A DNA stretch of 64,000 nt from Gammaproteobacteria bacterium (GCA_004357385.1 SMWF01000117.1:1-64000); one strand, 5' to 3'. Shown: positions 42,851-53,992, numbered from the stretch's first letter. Notes: generated from the sequence alone by a model not told the origin. Numbers and translations are program-made.

Positions 42851-44702
42851 GCGGGCTTGCCCGATTCGCGTGCACCCCGTGGAATTTGTTGCTGATCGTC
42901 CGCCTGGCCGTAAGTTGTCGAGTCTGAGACCGGCACTTGCGTTCCTGCGCCCCTATTGGCCGCAGGTCATGCTTGCCTCCGTTGCGCTGGTGGTGACCGC
43001 GTCGGTGACCTTGTCCATTGGTCAGGGGATCAGACTGCTGATCGATTCCGGATTCACGGAGGGTACCGCGGACCTGTTGATTGAATCGATTTTCGTCTTC
43101 GCGGCCCTGGTGGTGCTTCTGACCATCGGAACCTATGCGCGATTTTACCTCGTCTCCTGGGTCGGAGAGCGTGTCAGTGCGGACATCCGGGAAGCAGTGT
43201 TCCGGCACCTCATTGAACTGCATCCCGGGTTCTTCGAAGCCAACCTGCCTAGTGAGATCCAATCGCGCGTCACAACGGACACCACGGTGCTGCAAACGGT
43301 CATCGGATCATCGGTGTCCATCGCGCTGCGCAACGTCCTGATGTTCGTCGGTGGCGTGGTTTTGCTGGTGTACAGCAACCCGAGGCTCTCGTTGGTGGTG
43401 TTGGCTTGCGCGCCGGTGGTGATCGTGCCGGTGATTCTGTTCGGCCGGCGCGTTCGACGTTTGTCCAGGTCCAGTCAGGACTCCTTGGCCCTGGTCGGTT
43501 CGAAAGCGGGCGAAGCCTTTCGGCAAATAAAGATTGTCCAGGCGTTTAACCATCAGGGTGCAGACAGCGCCGAGTTTGGCCGGCGTGTCGATGCGGCGTT
43601 TCAGGTCGCGGTCAGGCGCATCCAGCAACGTGCCTGGCTGATCGCGCTGGTGATGTTGCTGGTCCTGTCCGCCATTGCGACCATGCTGTGGATTGGTGGC
43701 CAGGACGTGATTGCCGGTCGAACCAGCGGGGGCGAACTGGCCGCGTTCATATTCTATGCGTTCATCGTTGCCGGTTCGGTGGGCGCCATCAGTGAGGTCG
43801 TCAGTGATCTGCAGCGTGCCGCGGGGGCCGCCGAACGGCTCGTGGAGCTGCTCGATGCGCGCAATGAGCTGACGCGGGTCGAACCCCCCGCCGTGCTGCC
43901 GGAAGGCACGATGCGGCGCGTCGAATTCGCCAATGTGAGCTTTCGTTATCCATCGCGGCCGGACGCCCAGGTGCTTGACGGGATTTCGTTTACCGTCGAG
44001 CCCGGCGAAACCGTGGCCCTGGTTGGACCCTCGGGCACCGGCAAGACTACGCTGTTCGAGCTGATGCTCAGGTTCTACGACCCCTCCTCCGGATCGATTC
44101 TGCTCGACGGCGTGGATATCCGTCGATTGGATCTTGCCCAACTGCGCAATGCGATCGGACTCGTTCCGCAGGATCCAGTCCTGTTTGCCGGCACGGTGGC
44201 CGACAATGTTCGCTATGGCCGGGCGGACGCAGATGCGGCAGACGTCCACGCGGCCCTGGCGGATGCCAATGCACTCGAGTTCGTGATGAGTCTTCCGGAT
44301 GGGCTGGCTACCTCGCTGGGTGAATCCGGCGTAGGCCTGTCAGGCGGACAGCGGCAACGACTGGCCATCGCGCGCGCCCTGGTCACGCGGCCGAGCATCC
44401 TGTTGATGGATGAGGCAACCAGTGCGCTCGATGCTCAAAGTGAAGATCTCATTCGCAGTACCATTGCAGCACTTGGCGGCCGCTGTACCGTACTGATCAT
44501 TGCCCATCGCTTGTCGACGGTGGTTCGCGCGGACCGGATCGTGGTGCTCGACGGCGGCCGATTGGTCGCCGAGGGCAACCATGCGGAACTGGTAGAGCGC
44601 AGTCCACTGTACCGGGAGTTTGCCGAGATCCAGCTTGGCGCGTTCGGCAACGGTGGTGAGGCGTCGAAGGCGCGTATCGAGACCGGGCGGGCGGGTGCAT
44701 AG
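42849..44702 (+). CDS. ABC exporter half-transporter (MsbA/TAP type)
   Basis: A 617-residue half exporter if the ATG at 42849 is used; GTG 42879 is at least as likely. Six TM helices cover about 35-320. The NBD has GPSGTGKTT (Walker A), LSGGQRQRL (signature), LLMDEATSALD (Walker B) and AHRLSTV (H-loop). It works as a homodimer exporting lipids, peptides or drugs. Neighbours do not name a substrate. The C-terminal tail after the NBD is short. Confidence 0.92.
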   Translation: MRACPIRVHPVEFVADRPPGRKLSSLRPALAFLRPYWPQVMLASVALVVTASVTLSIGQGIRLLIDSGFTEGTADLLIESIFVFAALVVLLTIGTYARFYLVSWVGERVSADIREAVFRHLIELHPGFFEANLPSEIQSRVTTDTTVLQTVIGSSVSIALRNVLMFVGGVVLLVYSNPRLSLVVLACAPVVIVPVILFGRRVRRLSRSSQDSLALVGSKAGEAFRQIKIVQAFNHQGADSAEFGRRVDAAFQVAVRRIQQRAWLIALVMLLVLSAIATMLWIGGQDVIAGRTSGGELAAFIFYAFIVAGSVGAISEVVSDLQRAAGAAERLVELLDARNELTRVEPPAVLPEGTMRRVEFANVSFRYPSRPDAQVLDGISFTVEPGETVALVGPSGTGKTTLFELMLRFYDPSSGSILLDGVDIRRLDLAQLRNAIGLVPQDPVLFAGTVADNVRYGRADADAADVHAALADANALEFVMSLPDGLATSLGESGVGLSGGQRQRLAIARALVTRPSILLMDEATSALDAQSEDLIRSTIAALGGRCTVLIIAHRLSTVVRADRIVVLDGGRLVAEGNHAELVERSPLYREFAEIQLGAFGNGGEASKARIETGRAGA

Positions 44703-44706
44703 ACAG

Positions 44707-44734
44707 TTCCCTTAAGCCGCAAAAAGCGTACACT
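44707..44734 (+). promoter_or_regulatory. Candidate promoter of AMACR-like gene
   Basis: TTCCCT (44707-44712) and TACACT (44729-44734) with a 16-base spacer lie in the short gap between the exporter and the AMACR-like gene. The match to sigma-70 elements is modest. Confidence 0.3.
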
Positions 44735-44766
44735 TATCGGTCTCATTGACACTCTGGGGCGTCGCA

Positions 44767-45900
44767 TTGGGGCCGTTACACGGATTTCGGATTATTGAAC
44801 TGGCGGGCATTGGCCCCGGTCCTTTCTGCGGCATGATGCTGGCGGACATGGGCGCAGAGGTAATTCGAGTGGATCGCCTGGCAAGCCAACCCCGGCGCTC
44901 CAAAGACGTGCTCGCGCGCAGCCGGAAATCGATCGCCGTCGACTTGAAGCAACCTCAAGGTGTACAGACTGTTTTGCGGCTTTGCGAGAGGGCGGATGCG
45001 CTGTTCGAAGGCTTCCGGCCAGGGGTTACCGAGCGACTTGGGCTTGGACCCGAAGAGTGCATGGCGCGCAACGAAAAACTGATCTACGGGCGCATGACCG
45101 GCTGGGGCCAGAGCGGCCCGCTGGCCCAGGCAGCCGGACACGATATCAACTACATCGCTTTGACCGGGGCGCTGCATGCGATTGGTCGACCGGGCGAGAA
45201 GCCCGTGCCGCCCCTGAATCTCGTCGGTGATTTCGGCGGCGGCGGAATGCTGCTCGCGTTTGGGTTGGTCTGCGGCCTGCTGGAAGCACAACGGTCCGGC
45301 AAAGGCCAGGTTGTGGATGCGGCCATGGTGGATGGGGCCGCGGCGTTGATGGCGATGTTCTATTCGTTCGGGGCAGGCGGCGGATTTACTGACAAACGCG
45401 GCACCAATCTGCTCGATGGAGGCTCCCATTTTTATAACACCTACGAGACCCAGGATGGTGAATACATCTGCCTCGGCTCGATCGAACCGCAGTTTTACGC
45501 GTTGCTGGTGGAGCACGCGGGGCTGGATCCTGAGCGCTTCAGCGCGCAGATGGATGCTGCCCAGTGGCCCGCCTTCTCAGAAGAGCTGACCGCCGTGTTC
45601 AAGACCAAGACGCAGGCGCAGTGGTGCGAACTGATGGAAGGCACGGATGTGTGCTTCGCGCCGGTCTTGTCCATATTCGATGCGCCCAAGCATCCCCACA
45701 ACGTGGCGCGCGATACCTTTGTGGAAGTCGAAGGACTGGTTCAGCCGAGTCCGGCGCCGCGTTTCAGCCGCAGCGAGCCGGAGGTTCCCAGGCGCGCGCG
45801 TGCACCCGGTGAAGATTCGCCGACGGTGTTGACCGAATTCGGATTCACAGACCAGGAGATTGGATCGCTGCAGGAGGCAGGCATCATTCCTGCGGGCTAA
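44767..45900 (+). CDS. Alpha-methylacyl-CoA racemase-like CoA-transferase III enzyme
   Basis: A 377-residue family III CoA-transferase fold protein. The start ([19 protein letters not shown]) is the AMACR/MCR CoA-binding strand, and the racemase acid-base pair is present: His125 in AGHDINY and Asp155 in VGDFGGGG, equal within one residue to His126 and Asp156 of the mycobacterial racemase. It therefore most likely inverts 2-methylacyl-CoA, which is needed to degrade branched or sterol side chains. TTG 44767 is preferred over TTG 44746 because the family begins there and GGGG lies 7 bases before. Confidence 0.9.
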   Translation: MGPLHGFRIIELAGIGPGPFCGMMLADMGAEVIRVDRLASQPRRSKDVLARSRKSIAVDLKQPQGVQTVLRLCERADALFEGFRPGVTERLGLGPEECMARNEKLIYGRMTGWGQSGPLAQAAGHDINYIALTGALHAIGRPGEKPVPPLNLVGDFGGGGMLLAFGLVCGLLEAQRSGKGQVVDAAMVDGAAALMAMFYSFGAGGGFTDKRGTNLLDGGSHFYNTYETQDGEYICLGSIEPQFYALLVEHAGLDPERFSAQMDAAQWPAFSEELTAVFKTKTQAQWCELMEGTDVCFAPVLSIFDAPKHPHNVARDTFVEVEGLVQPSPAPRFSRSEPEVPRRARAPGEDSPTVLTEFGFTDQEIGSLQEAGIIPAG

Positions 45901-45926
45901 CAGGAGCAACGACACGAGGTGGGACA

Positions 45927-46442
45927 ATGAGCGTCGAATTGTTGGACACGCCGAGATTTCATGGATTTAGAGTTCGCCGGCAGATCAACGGGAAGACGTA
46001 CCAGGAGTACTTCTCGCTGAAGGCAAACGGGAAGCGCATCCGCGGTGCGCAACGGGCCAAGATCAAAGGCCAGGCAGAGGCCCGCGACGCTGAACTGGCC
46101 AGGTCGCAACGCAGCGCAAAGGAAAAGGCCGCGCGTGAGGTGCACATTGATAGTCGTGGACGGGTGCGCGGCATCCTGTTCCGAATGAAGACCGAGAAAA
46201 GCGGTACCAAGACGCCGGTATTTCAGATCGGCATCATGTCGACTCTGGAGGGCAAGATCGTCAACACGACGGTCTCGATCAACCTCCACGGCTTGACTGA
46301 AGCGTGGCAGAAGGCCGTGGATTTTTACGCCCGACACAAAAAGATCAGCAAGCGGTCGAAGGCGTATGCTCAATTGCTGCGGGCCAAGCCAAGCAACGCT
46401 GATTTGCAGAAGTTGATTCGCGCTCGGTCGCGGCGGCGCTGA
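45927..46442 (+). CDS. Basic protein of unknown function, possibly AP2-like
   Basis: A 171-residue, strongly basic protein (RRQINGK, KANGKRIRGAQRAKIKG and a C terminus RARSRRR). Two stretches (10-35 and 60-105) look like three-stranded sheets, and the RFHGFRVRRQINGKTYQEYF segment is reminiscent of AP2-type DNA-binding sheets. I cannot be sure of that. A DNA- or RNA-binding role is reasonable. It lies between an AMACR-like and a PrpE-like gene, with 26- and 61-base gaps, so it might regulate them. Confidence 0.6.
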   Translation: MSVELLDTPRFHGFRVRRQINGKTYQEYFSLKANGKRIRGAQRAKIKGQAEARDAELARSQRSAKEKAAREVHIDSRGRVRGILFRMKTEKSGTKTPVFQIGIMSTLEGKIVNTTVSINLHGLTEAWQKAVDFYARHKKISKRSKAYAQLLRAKPSNADLQKLIRARSRRR

Positions 46443-46503
46443 CGTTCCGGCGATCTGATCGAGCGGCGGGCGGCGTCGTGGGTGCGACTGCACCGGAGAT
46501 TCA

Positions 46504-48402
46504 GTGAGTTACAGAATCGAGTACGAGCGATCGCTGTCCGATCCGCGTGGGTTCTGGCGTGACCAGGCGCGAGACATCGAGTGGTTCGAGGCCCCCACCG
46601 AAATTCTGGACGTTGCCCCGGACGGTACCGCGCGCTGGTTCGCTGACGGCAAACTGAACACTGCGTGGCTGGCGCTCGACCGCCACATACGTGCGGGCCG
46701 GGGCGACGAGCTCGCGCTGATCTACGACTCTCCGGTTACCGATCGTATCGAGCGCTACACGTTCGCCGAACTTACCGATCGCGTGGCAAAAGTGGCGGGG
46801 GGACTTGCCGGACTCGGGGTGGGCCATGGCGATCGGGTGGTTGTGTACATGCCGATGGTACCCGAGGCGGCGATTGCGATGCTCGCTTGCGCACGCCTGG
46901 GTGCGGTTCATTCGGTGGTATTTGGCGGATTTGCCGCTCCGGAACTCGCCCTGCGCATCGACGATGCCAAACCCAAGGTGGTTCTGTCCGCGTCCTGCGG
47001 GATCGAGTTCACTAACGTCATCGCGTACAAACCATTGCTGGACGAGGCGATCGAGTTGGCGCGCCACAAACCCGAGTACTGTGTCGTGCTGCAGCGCCCT
47101 GAGGCCGTGGCCGAACTGGTGCCGCCCCGAGACTTGGATTGGCATGCTTTCGAGGCGAACGCGGAAGGGGTGGACGCGGTTCCCGTTGCCGCGACGGATC
47201 CGCTGTACATTCTGTATACGTCGGGCACCACCGGAAAACCGAAAGGCGTCGTTCGCGACCACGGCGGTCACGCGGTGGCGCTGAACTACAGCATGTCGAA
47301 TATCTACGGCGTTGGGCCAGGCGACGTGTTCTGGGCATTGTCGGATGTGGGATGGGTCGTTGGGCACTCCTACATCGTCTATGGTCCGCTGATTGCTGGT
47401 TGCACCACCGTGCTCTATGAAGGAAAGCCCGTGCGCACGCCGGATGCCGGTGCGTTCTGGCGAGTCATCCAGGAGCATCGGGTGAAGACATTCTTCGCGG
47501 CACCCACGGCATTCAGGGCGGTGAAGAAGGAAGACCCGGAAGCGAGCTTGAAGGCCGGCTACGATATTTCTTCGCTCGAATATCTGTTCGTTGCCGGGGA
47601 ACGGCTGGATCCGCCCACCTATCACTGGTTGAAGCAGATTCTCGATGTCCCGGTGATCGATCACTGGTGGCAGACTGAAACGGGTTGGCCGATCTGTGCG
47701 AACCCGGTGGGCATCGAACTCATCGAGACCCGGCCCGGTTCTCCGACCCATCCGGTGCCCGGCTATGATCTCCGAATTCTGGACGACGATGGCGCGGAGC
47801 TCGGTCCCGATCAGGAAGGCAACGTAGTGTTGAAGGGCCCCCTGCCGCCAGGGGCGCTGACCACCGTCTGGGGTGATCATCAGCGTTATCTGGAGTCTTA
47901 CTGGGAGCGGTTTCCGGGATTTTACCTGACTGGGGACGGGGGCTACCGGGACACGGATGGCTATGTCTACATCATGGGGCGGATCGATGACGTCATAAAC
48001 GTCGCGGGCCATCGCATGTCCACCGGAGAGTTGGAAGAGGTACTGGCGGGCCATCCGGCTGTTGCCGAATGCGCTGTCATCGGCGTTCGCGATGCGGATC
48101 GTGGCCAGGTACCGATTGGACTGGTGGTACTGAAGGACGGGGCCAACGTTGGCCTCGGTGGCATTGACGGGCTGGAGAACGAACTGGTGCAGAGGGTGCG
48201 CAGCGCCATTGGCGCCTTTGCCAACTTCAAGCGTGCGCTGATCGTCGACCGCCTTCCGAAGACGCGATCGGGTAAGATTCTTCGTCAGGTGTTGCGCAGG
48301 ATGATTGACGGTGAAGCATACGAGGTACCGTCCACCATCGACGACCCGACGATTCTCTCGGAAATCGAAGAGGCGCTGAACACAGGGTCGGTATCCAGGT
48401 AG
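46504..48402 (+). CDS. prpE: Propionyl-CoA synthetase-like acyl-CoA ligase
   Basis: A 632-residue adenylate-forming enzyme of the Acs/PrpE group. YTSGTTGKPKG starts at 239, with the P-loop Ser at 240; DHWWQTETGWP lies near 388, TGDG near 479 and the catalytic Lys591 is in SGKILR, at the position of Salmonella PrpE Lys592. It activates propionate (perhaps acetate) to the CoA thioester. The GTG at 46504 has GGAG upstream. Together with the carboxylase and AMACR-like genes it points to propionyl-CoA and branched-chain acid metabolism, but no prpBCD genes are present. Confidence 0.88.
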   Translation: MSYRIEYERSLSDPRGFWRDQARDIEWFEAPTEILDVAPDGTARWFADGKLNTAWLALDRHIRAGRGDELALIYDSPVTDRIERYTFAELTDRVAKVAGGLAGLGVGHGDRVVVYMPMVPEAAIAMLACARLGAVHSVVFGGFAAPELALRIDDAKPKVVLSASCGIEFTNVIAYKPLLDEAIELARHKPEYCVVLQRPEAVAELVPPRDLDWHAFEANAEGVDAVPVAATDPLYILYTSGTTGKPKGVVRDHGGHAVALNYSMSNIYGVGPGDVFWALSDVGWVVGHSYIVYGPLIAGCTTVLYEGKPVRTPDAGAFWRVIQEHRVKTFFAAPTAFRAVKKEDPEASLKAGYDISSLEYLFVAGERLDPPTYHWLKQILDVPVIDHWWQTETGWPICANPVGIELIETRPGSPTHPVPGYDLRILDDDGAELGPDQEGNVVLKGPLPPGALTTVWGDHQRYLESYWERFPGFYLTGDGGYRDTDGYVYIMGRIDDVINVAGHRMSTGELEEVLAGHPAVAECAVIGVRDADRGQVPIGLVVLKDGANVGLGGIDGLENELVQRVRSAIGAFANFKRALIVDRLPKTRSGKILRQVLRRMIDGEAYEVPSTIDDPTILSEIEEALNTGSVSR

Positions 48403-48424
48403 CAACCGGGTCAGTGGAGACATA

Positions 48425-48760
48425 ATGATCATTGTTCACGGCACGATCCCTCTTCGGGAGGACCGGCGCGACCGGGCGCTGGAACTGGCGCGAGTCATGG
48501 CGGACGCCACCCAGGCTGAGCCCGGCTGCGTTTCCTATGACTTCTACATTGGCTTGCGGGATCCCAACACGCTGATGGTGTTTCAGGAGTGGGAGGACAT
48601 GGACGCCTTGATGGCTCACTTCCAGACGGCCCACATGGAATCGTTCCTACGCGAACTGCCGGAGTTGACGAGTGGTGACATCACCACGCGTCGTTACGCG
48701 GTGCAGAGTGTTGACGGGCAGGAAGCGAAAGAAAGCCGCGGGCCCAGAGTGGTTCATTGA
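48425..48760 (+). CDS. Antibiotic biosynthesis monooxygenase (ABM) family protein
   Basis: A 111-residue ferredoxin-like protein of the ABM fold (IIVHGTIPL, then EPGCVSYDFYIG, then VFQEWEDMDALMAHFQT). It includes the His of the family pattern. Related proteins are monooxygenases, isomerases or haem-binding enzymes; function is open. It starts 22 bases after prpE and is probably co-transcribed. Confidence 0.85.
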   Translation: MIIVHGTIPLREDRRDRALELARVMADATQAEPGCVSYDFYIGLRDPNTLMVFQEWEDMDALMAHFQTAHMESFLRELPELTSGDITTRRYAVQSVDGQEAKESRGPRVVH

Positions 48761-48809
48761 TTGCCGCTTCTCGAGATGGGAAACGAGGGCTGAAGTCGCG
48801 GACAGGACT

Positions 48810-49801
<992 letters not shown>

Positions 49802-49857
49802 CGGGATGCTTCCTATAAGCTGGAATCACACCGATTGTAATGGAAGGAGGCGGCTCG

Positions 49858-51075
49858 ATGCTTGCCCGGATCTATGCCGACATTCGCTGGTTTCTGGGGC
49901 AGATAGGCGAACAGTTCGTCGAGAACGGACTGCTGAACAGCGCGGCCGCACTCACGTACACCACGCTGTTTGCGGTGGTGCCGTTGATGACCGTCGGCTA
50001 CGTGATTCTGTCGGTGCTGCCGGCGTTCTCCGGAGTCAGTGAGCAGATTCAGAACTTCGTGTTCGACAATTTCGTGCCTGAGAGCTCTGCTCTCATTCAG
50101 GACACGTTGAACGACTTCGCTTCTCAGGCGCGGGGGCTGACTCTCGCCGGCGTCGCATTTCTCATCATCACGGCTTTCCTGATGCTCGTTACCATGGAGC
50201 AGGCCTTCAACCGGATCTGGCAGGTCACCCAGCCGCGCCGGGGATTGCCCCGATTTCTCGTCTATTGGGGGGTGTTGACCTGCGGCCCACCGCTGCTGGC
50301 CGCTGGACTGCTGATCAGTTCTTACCTGATTTCCTTGCCGCTGGTCAGTGATATCGATGCGTTTGGACTGAGGGAAACCTTGCTCGGATTCGTTCCCGTT
50401 CTGTTCAGCGTGGCCGGTTTTACCATCCTCTACTACGCCATGCCGAACTGCCACGTGCCGTTCCGACACGCGCTCGTCGGTGGGGTATTGACGATGCTGT
50501 TGTTCGAAGGAGCCAAGTGGGTGTTCGCGGAAGTCGTCAGCAATTCCAGCATGGCGTTGATCTATGGGACCTTTGCAGCGGTCCCGCTGTTTCTCACCTG
50601 GATATACCTGGTCTGGGCGTTGATTCTTGCCAGCGCGATTTTCGTCAGGACCCTGGCGCTGGAACGGGGTGAAACGGAGAGCGACGGTGAGCCGCTGCTG
50701 GTGAAAGCTGCGCGGGTATTGAATCTTCTCTATCAAGCACACATGCGCGGCGAGGCGGTCACCGATGCGCAAATCACGAAGGTGGTGAATCTCACGCGTG
50801 AGGAGCGCAGGGTGGTGTTCGGTGTCCTCGAGCAAATGAATCTGCTCTCGCACACGGACCAGAAAGAACATGCCCTGGGCCGAAACCTCAAGTCCGTCAC
50901 CTTGTGGGATCTGTACCAGCGCCTGCCCGGGGGACTCGAACCCGACCTCATCGTGACGACCGACGATCTCGGCAGATTGTGCGTGCCGCTCAAGGACTTC
51001 GTCGACTTCGGGGCCGATCATTTGTCGAAGAGCCTGGATGAGCTGTTCGCGGGCCCGGCGGGGGACCCCGCGTGA
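49858..51075 (+). CDS. YihY/BrkB-family inner-membrane protein
   Basis: A 405-residue protein. Six TM helices cover about 25-275 (NGLLNSAAALTYTTLFAVVPL is the conserved first segment), followed by a roughly 130-residue cytoplasmic winged-helix-like tail (VTDAQITKVVNLTREERR). The family was once called RNase BN in error; no enzymatic role is proven. ATG 49858 has GGAGG seven bases upstream. A 4-base overlap couples it to the lipoprotein gene. Confidence 0.92.
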   Translation: MLARIYADIRWFLGQIGEQFVENGLLNSAAALTYTTLFAVVPLMTVGYVILSVLPAFSGVSEQIQNFVFDNFVPESSALIQDTLNDFASQARGLTLAGVAFLIITAFLMLVTMEQAFNRIWQVTQPRRGLPRFLVYWGVLTCGPPLLAAGLLISSYLISLPLVSDIDAFGLRETLLGFVPVLFSVAGFTILYYAMPNCHVPFRHALVGGVLTMLLFEGAKWVFAEVVSNSSMALIYGTFAAVPLFLTWIYLVWALILASAIFVRTLALERGETESDGEPLLVKAARVLNLLYQAHMRGEAVTDAQITKVVNLTREERRVVFGVLEQMNLLSHTDQKEHALGRNLKSVTLWDLYQRLPGGLEPDLIVTTDDLGRLCVPLKDFVDFGADHLSKSLDELFAGPAGDPA

Positions 51076-51521
51076 GCCGGGCTTGCACAACCCTTGTGCT
51101 GCTGTTGCTGGCGGGTTGCGAACGGTTCGACTTTGGCTACGCCGATGGGACGTCTGGCCGTTTTGCAGACTGGTCGGGACGCTGGGTCGTCATCAACTAT
51201 TGGGCGGAATGGTGTGCGCCGTGTCGGTACGAGATTCCGGAACTCAACGAACTCGCCGTTGATTCATCTGCGGATGTGCTCGTGGTGGGCGTCAACTATG
51301 ACGGAATTACCGGTGAGGACCTGACCCGGCTGATCGCCCGTATGGGCATCGAGTTTACGGTGATGCTCGTCGACCCCCAGTCACACTTCGCCTACGATCG
51401 GCCGAGCGTGTTGCCGACGACCGTGCTGATCGATCCAGACGGCCGCGTACAGGAAATGCTGGTCGGGCCCCAGACCCGGGACTCCCTCGAGGGGAGGATG
51501 AGCGTCCCGGCAGCCATGTAG
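51072..51521 (+). CDS. Thioredoxin-fold lipoprotein (TlpA-like)
   Basis: A 149-residue lipoprotein. The signal ends at LLAGC with Cys16. The catalytic pair is C48-A-P-C51 in WCAPC, and cis-proline lies in VLPTTVLID. It should reduce or oxidise periplasmic cysteines at the membrane. Start GTG 51072 overlaps the YihY-like stop (GTGA). Confidence 0.9.
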   Translation: MSRACTTLVLLLLAGCERFDFGYADGTSGRFADWSGRWVVINYWAEWCAPCRYEIPELNELAVDSSADVLVVGVNYDGITGEDLTRLIARMGIEFTVMLVDPQSHFAYDRPSVLPTTVLIDPDGRVQEMLVGPQTRDSLEGRMSVPAAM

Positions 51522-51530
51522 CGGGGCCCT

Positions 51531-52196
51531 TCAGCGATAGCCGAGTGGCGCGCAGGCTTTGAGGTTATAAGCGAGACATCCGGCCCGTAATTCCGGCAAC
51601 TGGTCGGGAGACTGGGTCTGCCAGCGCGTGCGGAACGAGTAGACTACGCGCTCCGGATAGTTCAGGCGTCCCCGACTACCGTTGTAGCGCGCCAGCGCAT
51701 CGATCAGGTCGCGGTTCGCAACGTCGAGGTAGTGCGCCAGAATTGCGGTGCCGTACTGGACGTTGGTGTCGATTTCCGTGAGGTTGTCCTTAGGGCGCCC
51801 GATTTGCGCGCGCCAGAATGGCATCACCTGCATCAGGCCCTGGGCGCCGGCGCTGGAAATCGCAAAGCGGTTGAACGCACTCTCGACGTGAATGACGGCC
51901 AGCACCAGATCCGGATCGATCTCGTGCCGAATCGCCTCACGAAACACACTGCTCAGGATGATGATGCGTTCAGCTTCGTCGGCCACGTAGCGGGCCAGCT
52001 TGGGATGCGAGCTCATCAGCCACACCTCTGCATCGAAGTGATCGGCTTGGGCCGCATCCGAGGCGACGCTCCGGGCGATTCGATCAATCAGCGCCGGATC
52101 CTCGTCCGGCCGTGCCGCGCCGCAAAGCAGGAGGCTCGCGCCAACGACACAGATCGTATCGCGAAATGCTCGGCCACCCGTCCGACGCATGCTCAT
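51531..52196 (-). CDS. Lytic transglycosylase (SLT domain)
   Basis: A 221-residue exported protein. A signal-like hydrophobic stretch (about 13-28) precedes an SLT domain with the catalytic Glu105 in VIHVESAFN, then SSAGAQGLMQVMP and YGTAILAHYL. It cleaves the glycan strand of peptidoglycan with 1,6-anhydro ends. The start at 52196 lies 34 bases after the proS stop. The gene is convergent with the thioredoxin-like lipoprotein. Confidence 0.9.
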   Translation of the reverse strand: MSMRRTGGRAFRDTICVVGASLLLCGAARPDEDPALIDRIARSVASDAAQADHFDAEVWLMSSHPKLARYVADEAERIIILSSVFREAIRHEIDPDLVLAVIHVESAFNRFAISSAGAQGLMQVMPFWRAQIGRPKDNLTEIDTNVQYGTAILAHYLDVANRDLIDALARYNGSRGRLNYPERVVYSFRTRWQTQSPDQLPELRAGCLAYNLKACAPLGYR

Positions 52197-52230
52197 CCCT
52201 TATCTGCGTTCTACCGATTCATGACGCGGG

Positions 52231-53955
52231 CTAACCCGCCTCGTTCGAAGCAATAGCCGCAACGAGATGCTCCGTGACGGCTGCCCGATCGATCAGAACC
52301 GTAGCAGTGCCGGCGCGATTGCGATACTCGATCTGATCGTTTTTGAGATTGCGATCACCGATTACCAGCCGATGAGGAATGCCGATCAGATCGGCGTCGG
52401 CGAACTTGGCGCCCGGCCGCTCGTCGCGATCATCGAGCAGAACGTCCCAGCCTTGCGCCAGGCAGGCGTGATACAACTCTTCCGCGACGTCCTGCACCCG
52501 CTTCGATTTCGCGTAGTTCAGTCCCAGGATATGAACCGAGAAAGGTGCGACGGACGGCGGCCAGATGATGCCGGCGTCGTCGTGACGTTGCTCGATCACT
52601 CCCGCAACCAGGCGGGTGATACCTAACCCGTAGCACCCCATGACGGGATTCCGGCTGACGCCGTTCTCGTCCAGCACCTCCGCCTGCATTAGGGCGGTGT
52701 AGTGCGTACCCAGTTGGAAGATGTGCCCGACCTCGATGCCGCGCTTGAGGGATAACGTGCCGTGCCCGTCGGGAGAGGGATCACCTTCGCAGACATTGCG
52801 TAGATCGACCACTCGGTCCGTATCCACCTGCAGGTCCCGGTCCCAGTTGACGCCACACAGATGTACGTCATCTTCGTTGGCGCCACAGATGAAATCTGCC
52901 ACTGCGAAGGCGCTACGATCGACGTACAGCGGCAAGCTTGATGCGACTGGTCCCAGCGAGCCCGGTGCGCATCCGAGGGTCCCCTCGATCTCTGCATCGG
53001 TCGCGAAGCGAAAAGGCTGGGCAACGCCGTCCAGATGCCCGGCCTTCACTTCGTTCAACTCGTGATCGCCGCGCAGTACCAGTGCGATGGGTCCGTCTTC
53101 ACCGGCAACGATCAGGGTCTTCACGGTCTGGCTGGTCGCAACGCTCAGGAACTCCGCAAGGTCTGCGATCGTCTTGATGTCGGGCGTCGGGACACGCTCG
53201 AGTTCGCGCGTCGGGTCCGGGCGGGGCAGCGGCGGTGCGAGAGCTTCGGCCTTCTCCAGATTGGCGGCGTAGTCCGATTCACTGGCAAACGCGATCCGGT
53301 CCTCCCCCGAATCTGCAAGCACGTGAAACTCGTGGGAGGTGCTGCCTCCGATGTTTCCGGTATCTGCCAGAACCGCCCGGAAGTCGACGCCGACCCGAGT
53401 CAGGATGCGGCTGTACGCGCCGTGAACGGCGGCGTAGGTCGTATCGAACGACTGCTGATCTAGGTCGAAGGAGTAGGCGTCCTTCATGATGAACTCGCGG
53501 GCCCGCATCACCCCAAAGCGCGGCCGCCGTTCGTCCCGGAACTTGAGATTGATCTGGTACAGATTCAGCGGCAGCTGCTTGTAGCTATGCACCTCCTTGC
53601 GGAACAGATCGGTAATGATTTCCTCGTGCGTTGGGCTCAGGCTGAAACCCCGACCATGGCGATCGTGGACCCTCAGCATTTCCGGCCCCATCACGTCCCA
53701 ACGCCCGGTTTCCTTCCACAAATCGGCGGGTTGCACGAAGGGCAACAACAGTTCCTGGGCGCCGATTCGATTCATTTCTTCGCGCACGATGGCCTCAATC
53801 TTGCGAATGACCCTCAATCCCAACGGCAACCAGGTGTAGATTCCGGCTGCAACGCGCCGGATCATTCCGGCGCGGAGCATCAGTCTGTGGCTGACGATGT
53901 CGGCGTCTGCGGGATCCTCTTTGAGGGTGGGAATCAGCAGCATGGTGGCGCGCAT
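52231..53955 (-). CDS. proS: Prolyl-tRNA synthetase
   Basis: A 574-residue bacterial-type ProRS. Motif 1 is near 45-60, motif 2 near 135-150 ([19 protein letters not shown]) and motif 3 lies in [11 protein letters not shown]. The editing INS (YbaK) domain is present (about 225-390). It charges tRNA-Pro with ATP. ATG 53955 has AGGAGT seven bases upstream and opens [12 protein letters not shown]. It follows the HU gene and its terminator on the same strand. Confidence 0.97.
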   Translation of the reverse strand: MRATMLLIPTLKEDPADADIVSHRLMLRAGMIRRVAAGIYTWLPLGLRVIRKIEAIVREEMNRIGAQELLLPFVQPADLWKETGRWDVMGPEMLRVHDRHGRGFSLSPTHEEIITDLFRKEVHSYKQLPLNLYQINLKFRDERRPRFGVMRAREFIMKDAYSFDLDQQSFDTTYAAVHGAYSRILTRVGVDFRAVLADTGNIGGSTSHEFHVLADSGEDRIAFASESDYAANLEKAEALAPPLPRPDPTRELERVPTPDIKTIADLAEFLSVATSQTVKTLIVAGEDGPIALVLRGDHELNEVKAGHLDGVAQPFRFATDAEIEGTLGCAPGSLGPVASSLPLYVDRSAFAVADFICGANEDDVHLCGVNWDRDLQVDTDRVVDLRNVCEGDPSPDGHGTLSLKRGIEVGHIFQLGTHYTALMQAEVLDENGVSRNPVMGCYGLGITRLVAGVIEQRHDDAGIIWPPSVAPFSVHILGLNYAKSKRVQDVAEELYHACLAQGWDVLLDDRDERPGAKFADADLIGIPHRLVIGDRNLKNDQIEYRNRAGTATVLIDRAAVTEHLVAAIASNEAG

Positions 53956-53992
53956 CAATCGGACTCCTGACGGGCTGAGGCGTAAGTGTGGC

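Noticed and set aside
46501-48432. 643-codon open frame antisense to the PrpE-like gene
   Set aside because: It lies wholly opposite a gene with complete ligase motifs; GC-rich codon use in one strand leaves the other open. Its translation is Arg/His-rich and lacks any domain.
49813-51090. 425-codon minus-strand frame over the YihY-like gene
   Set aside because: It is antisense to a typical membrane protein and has a polar, Gln/His-rich composition typical of shadow frames.
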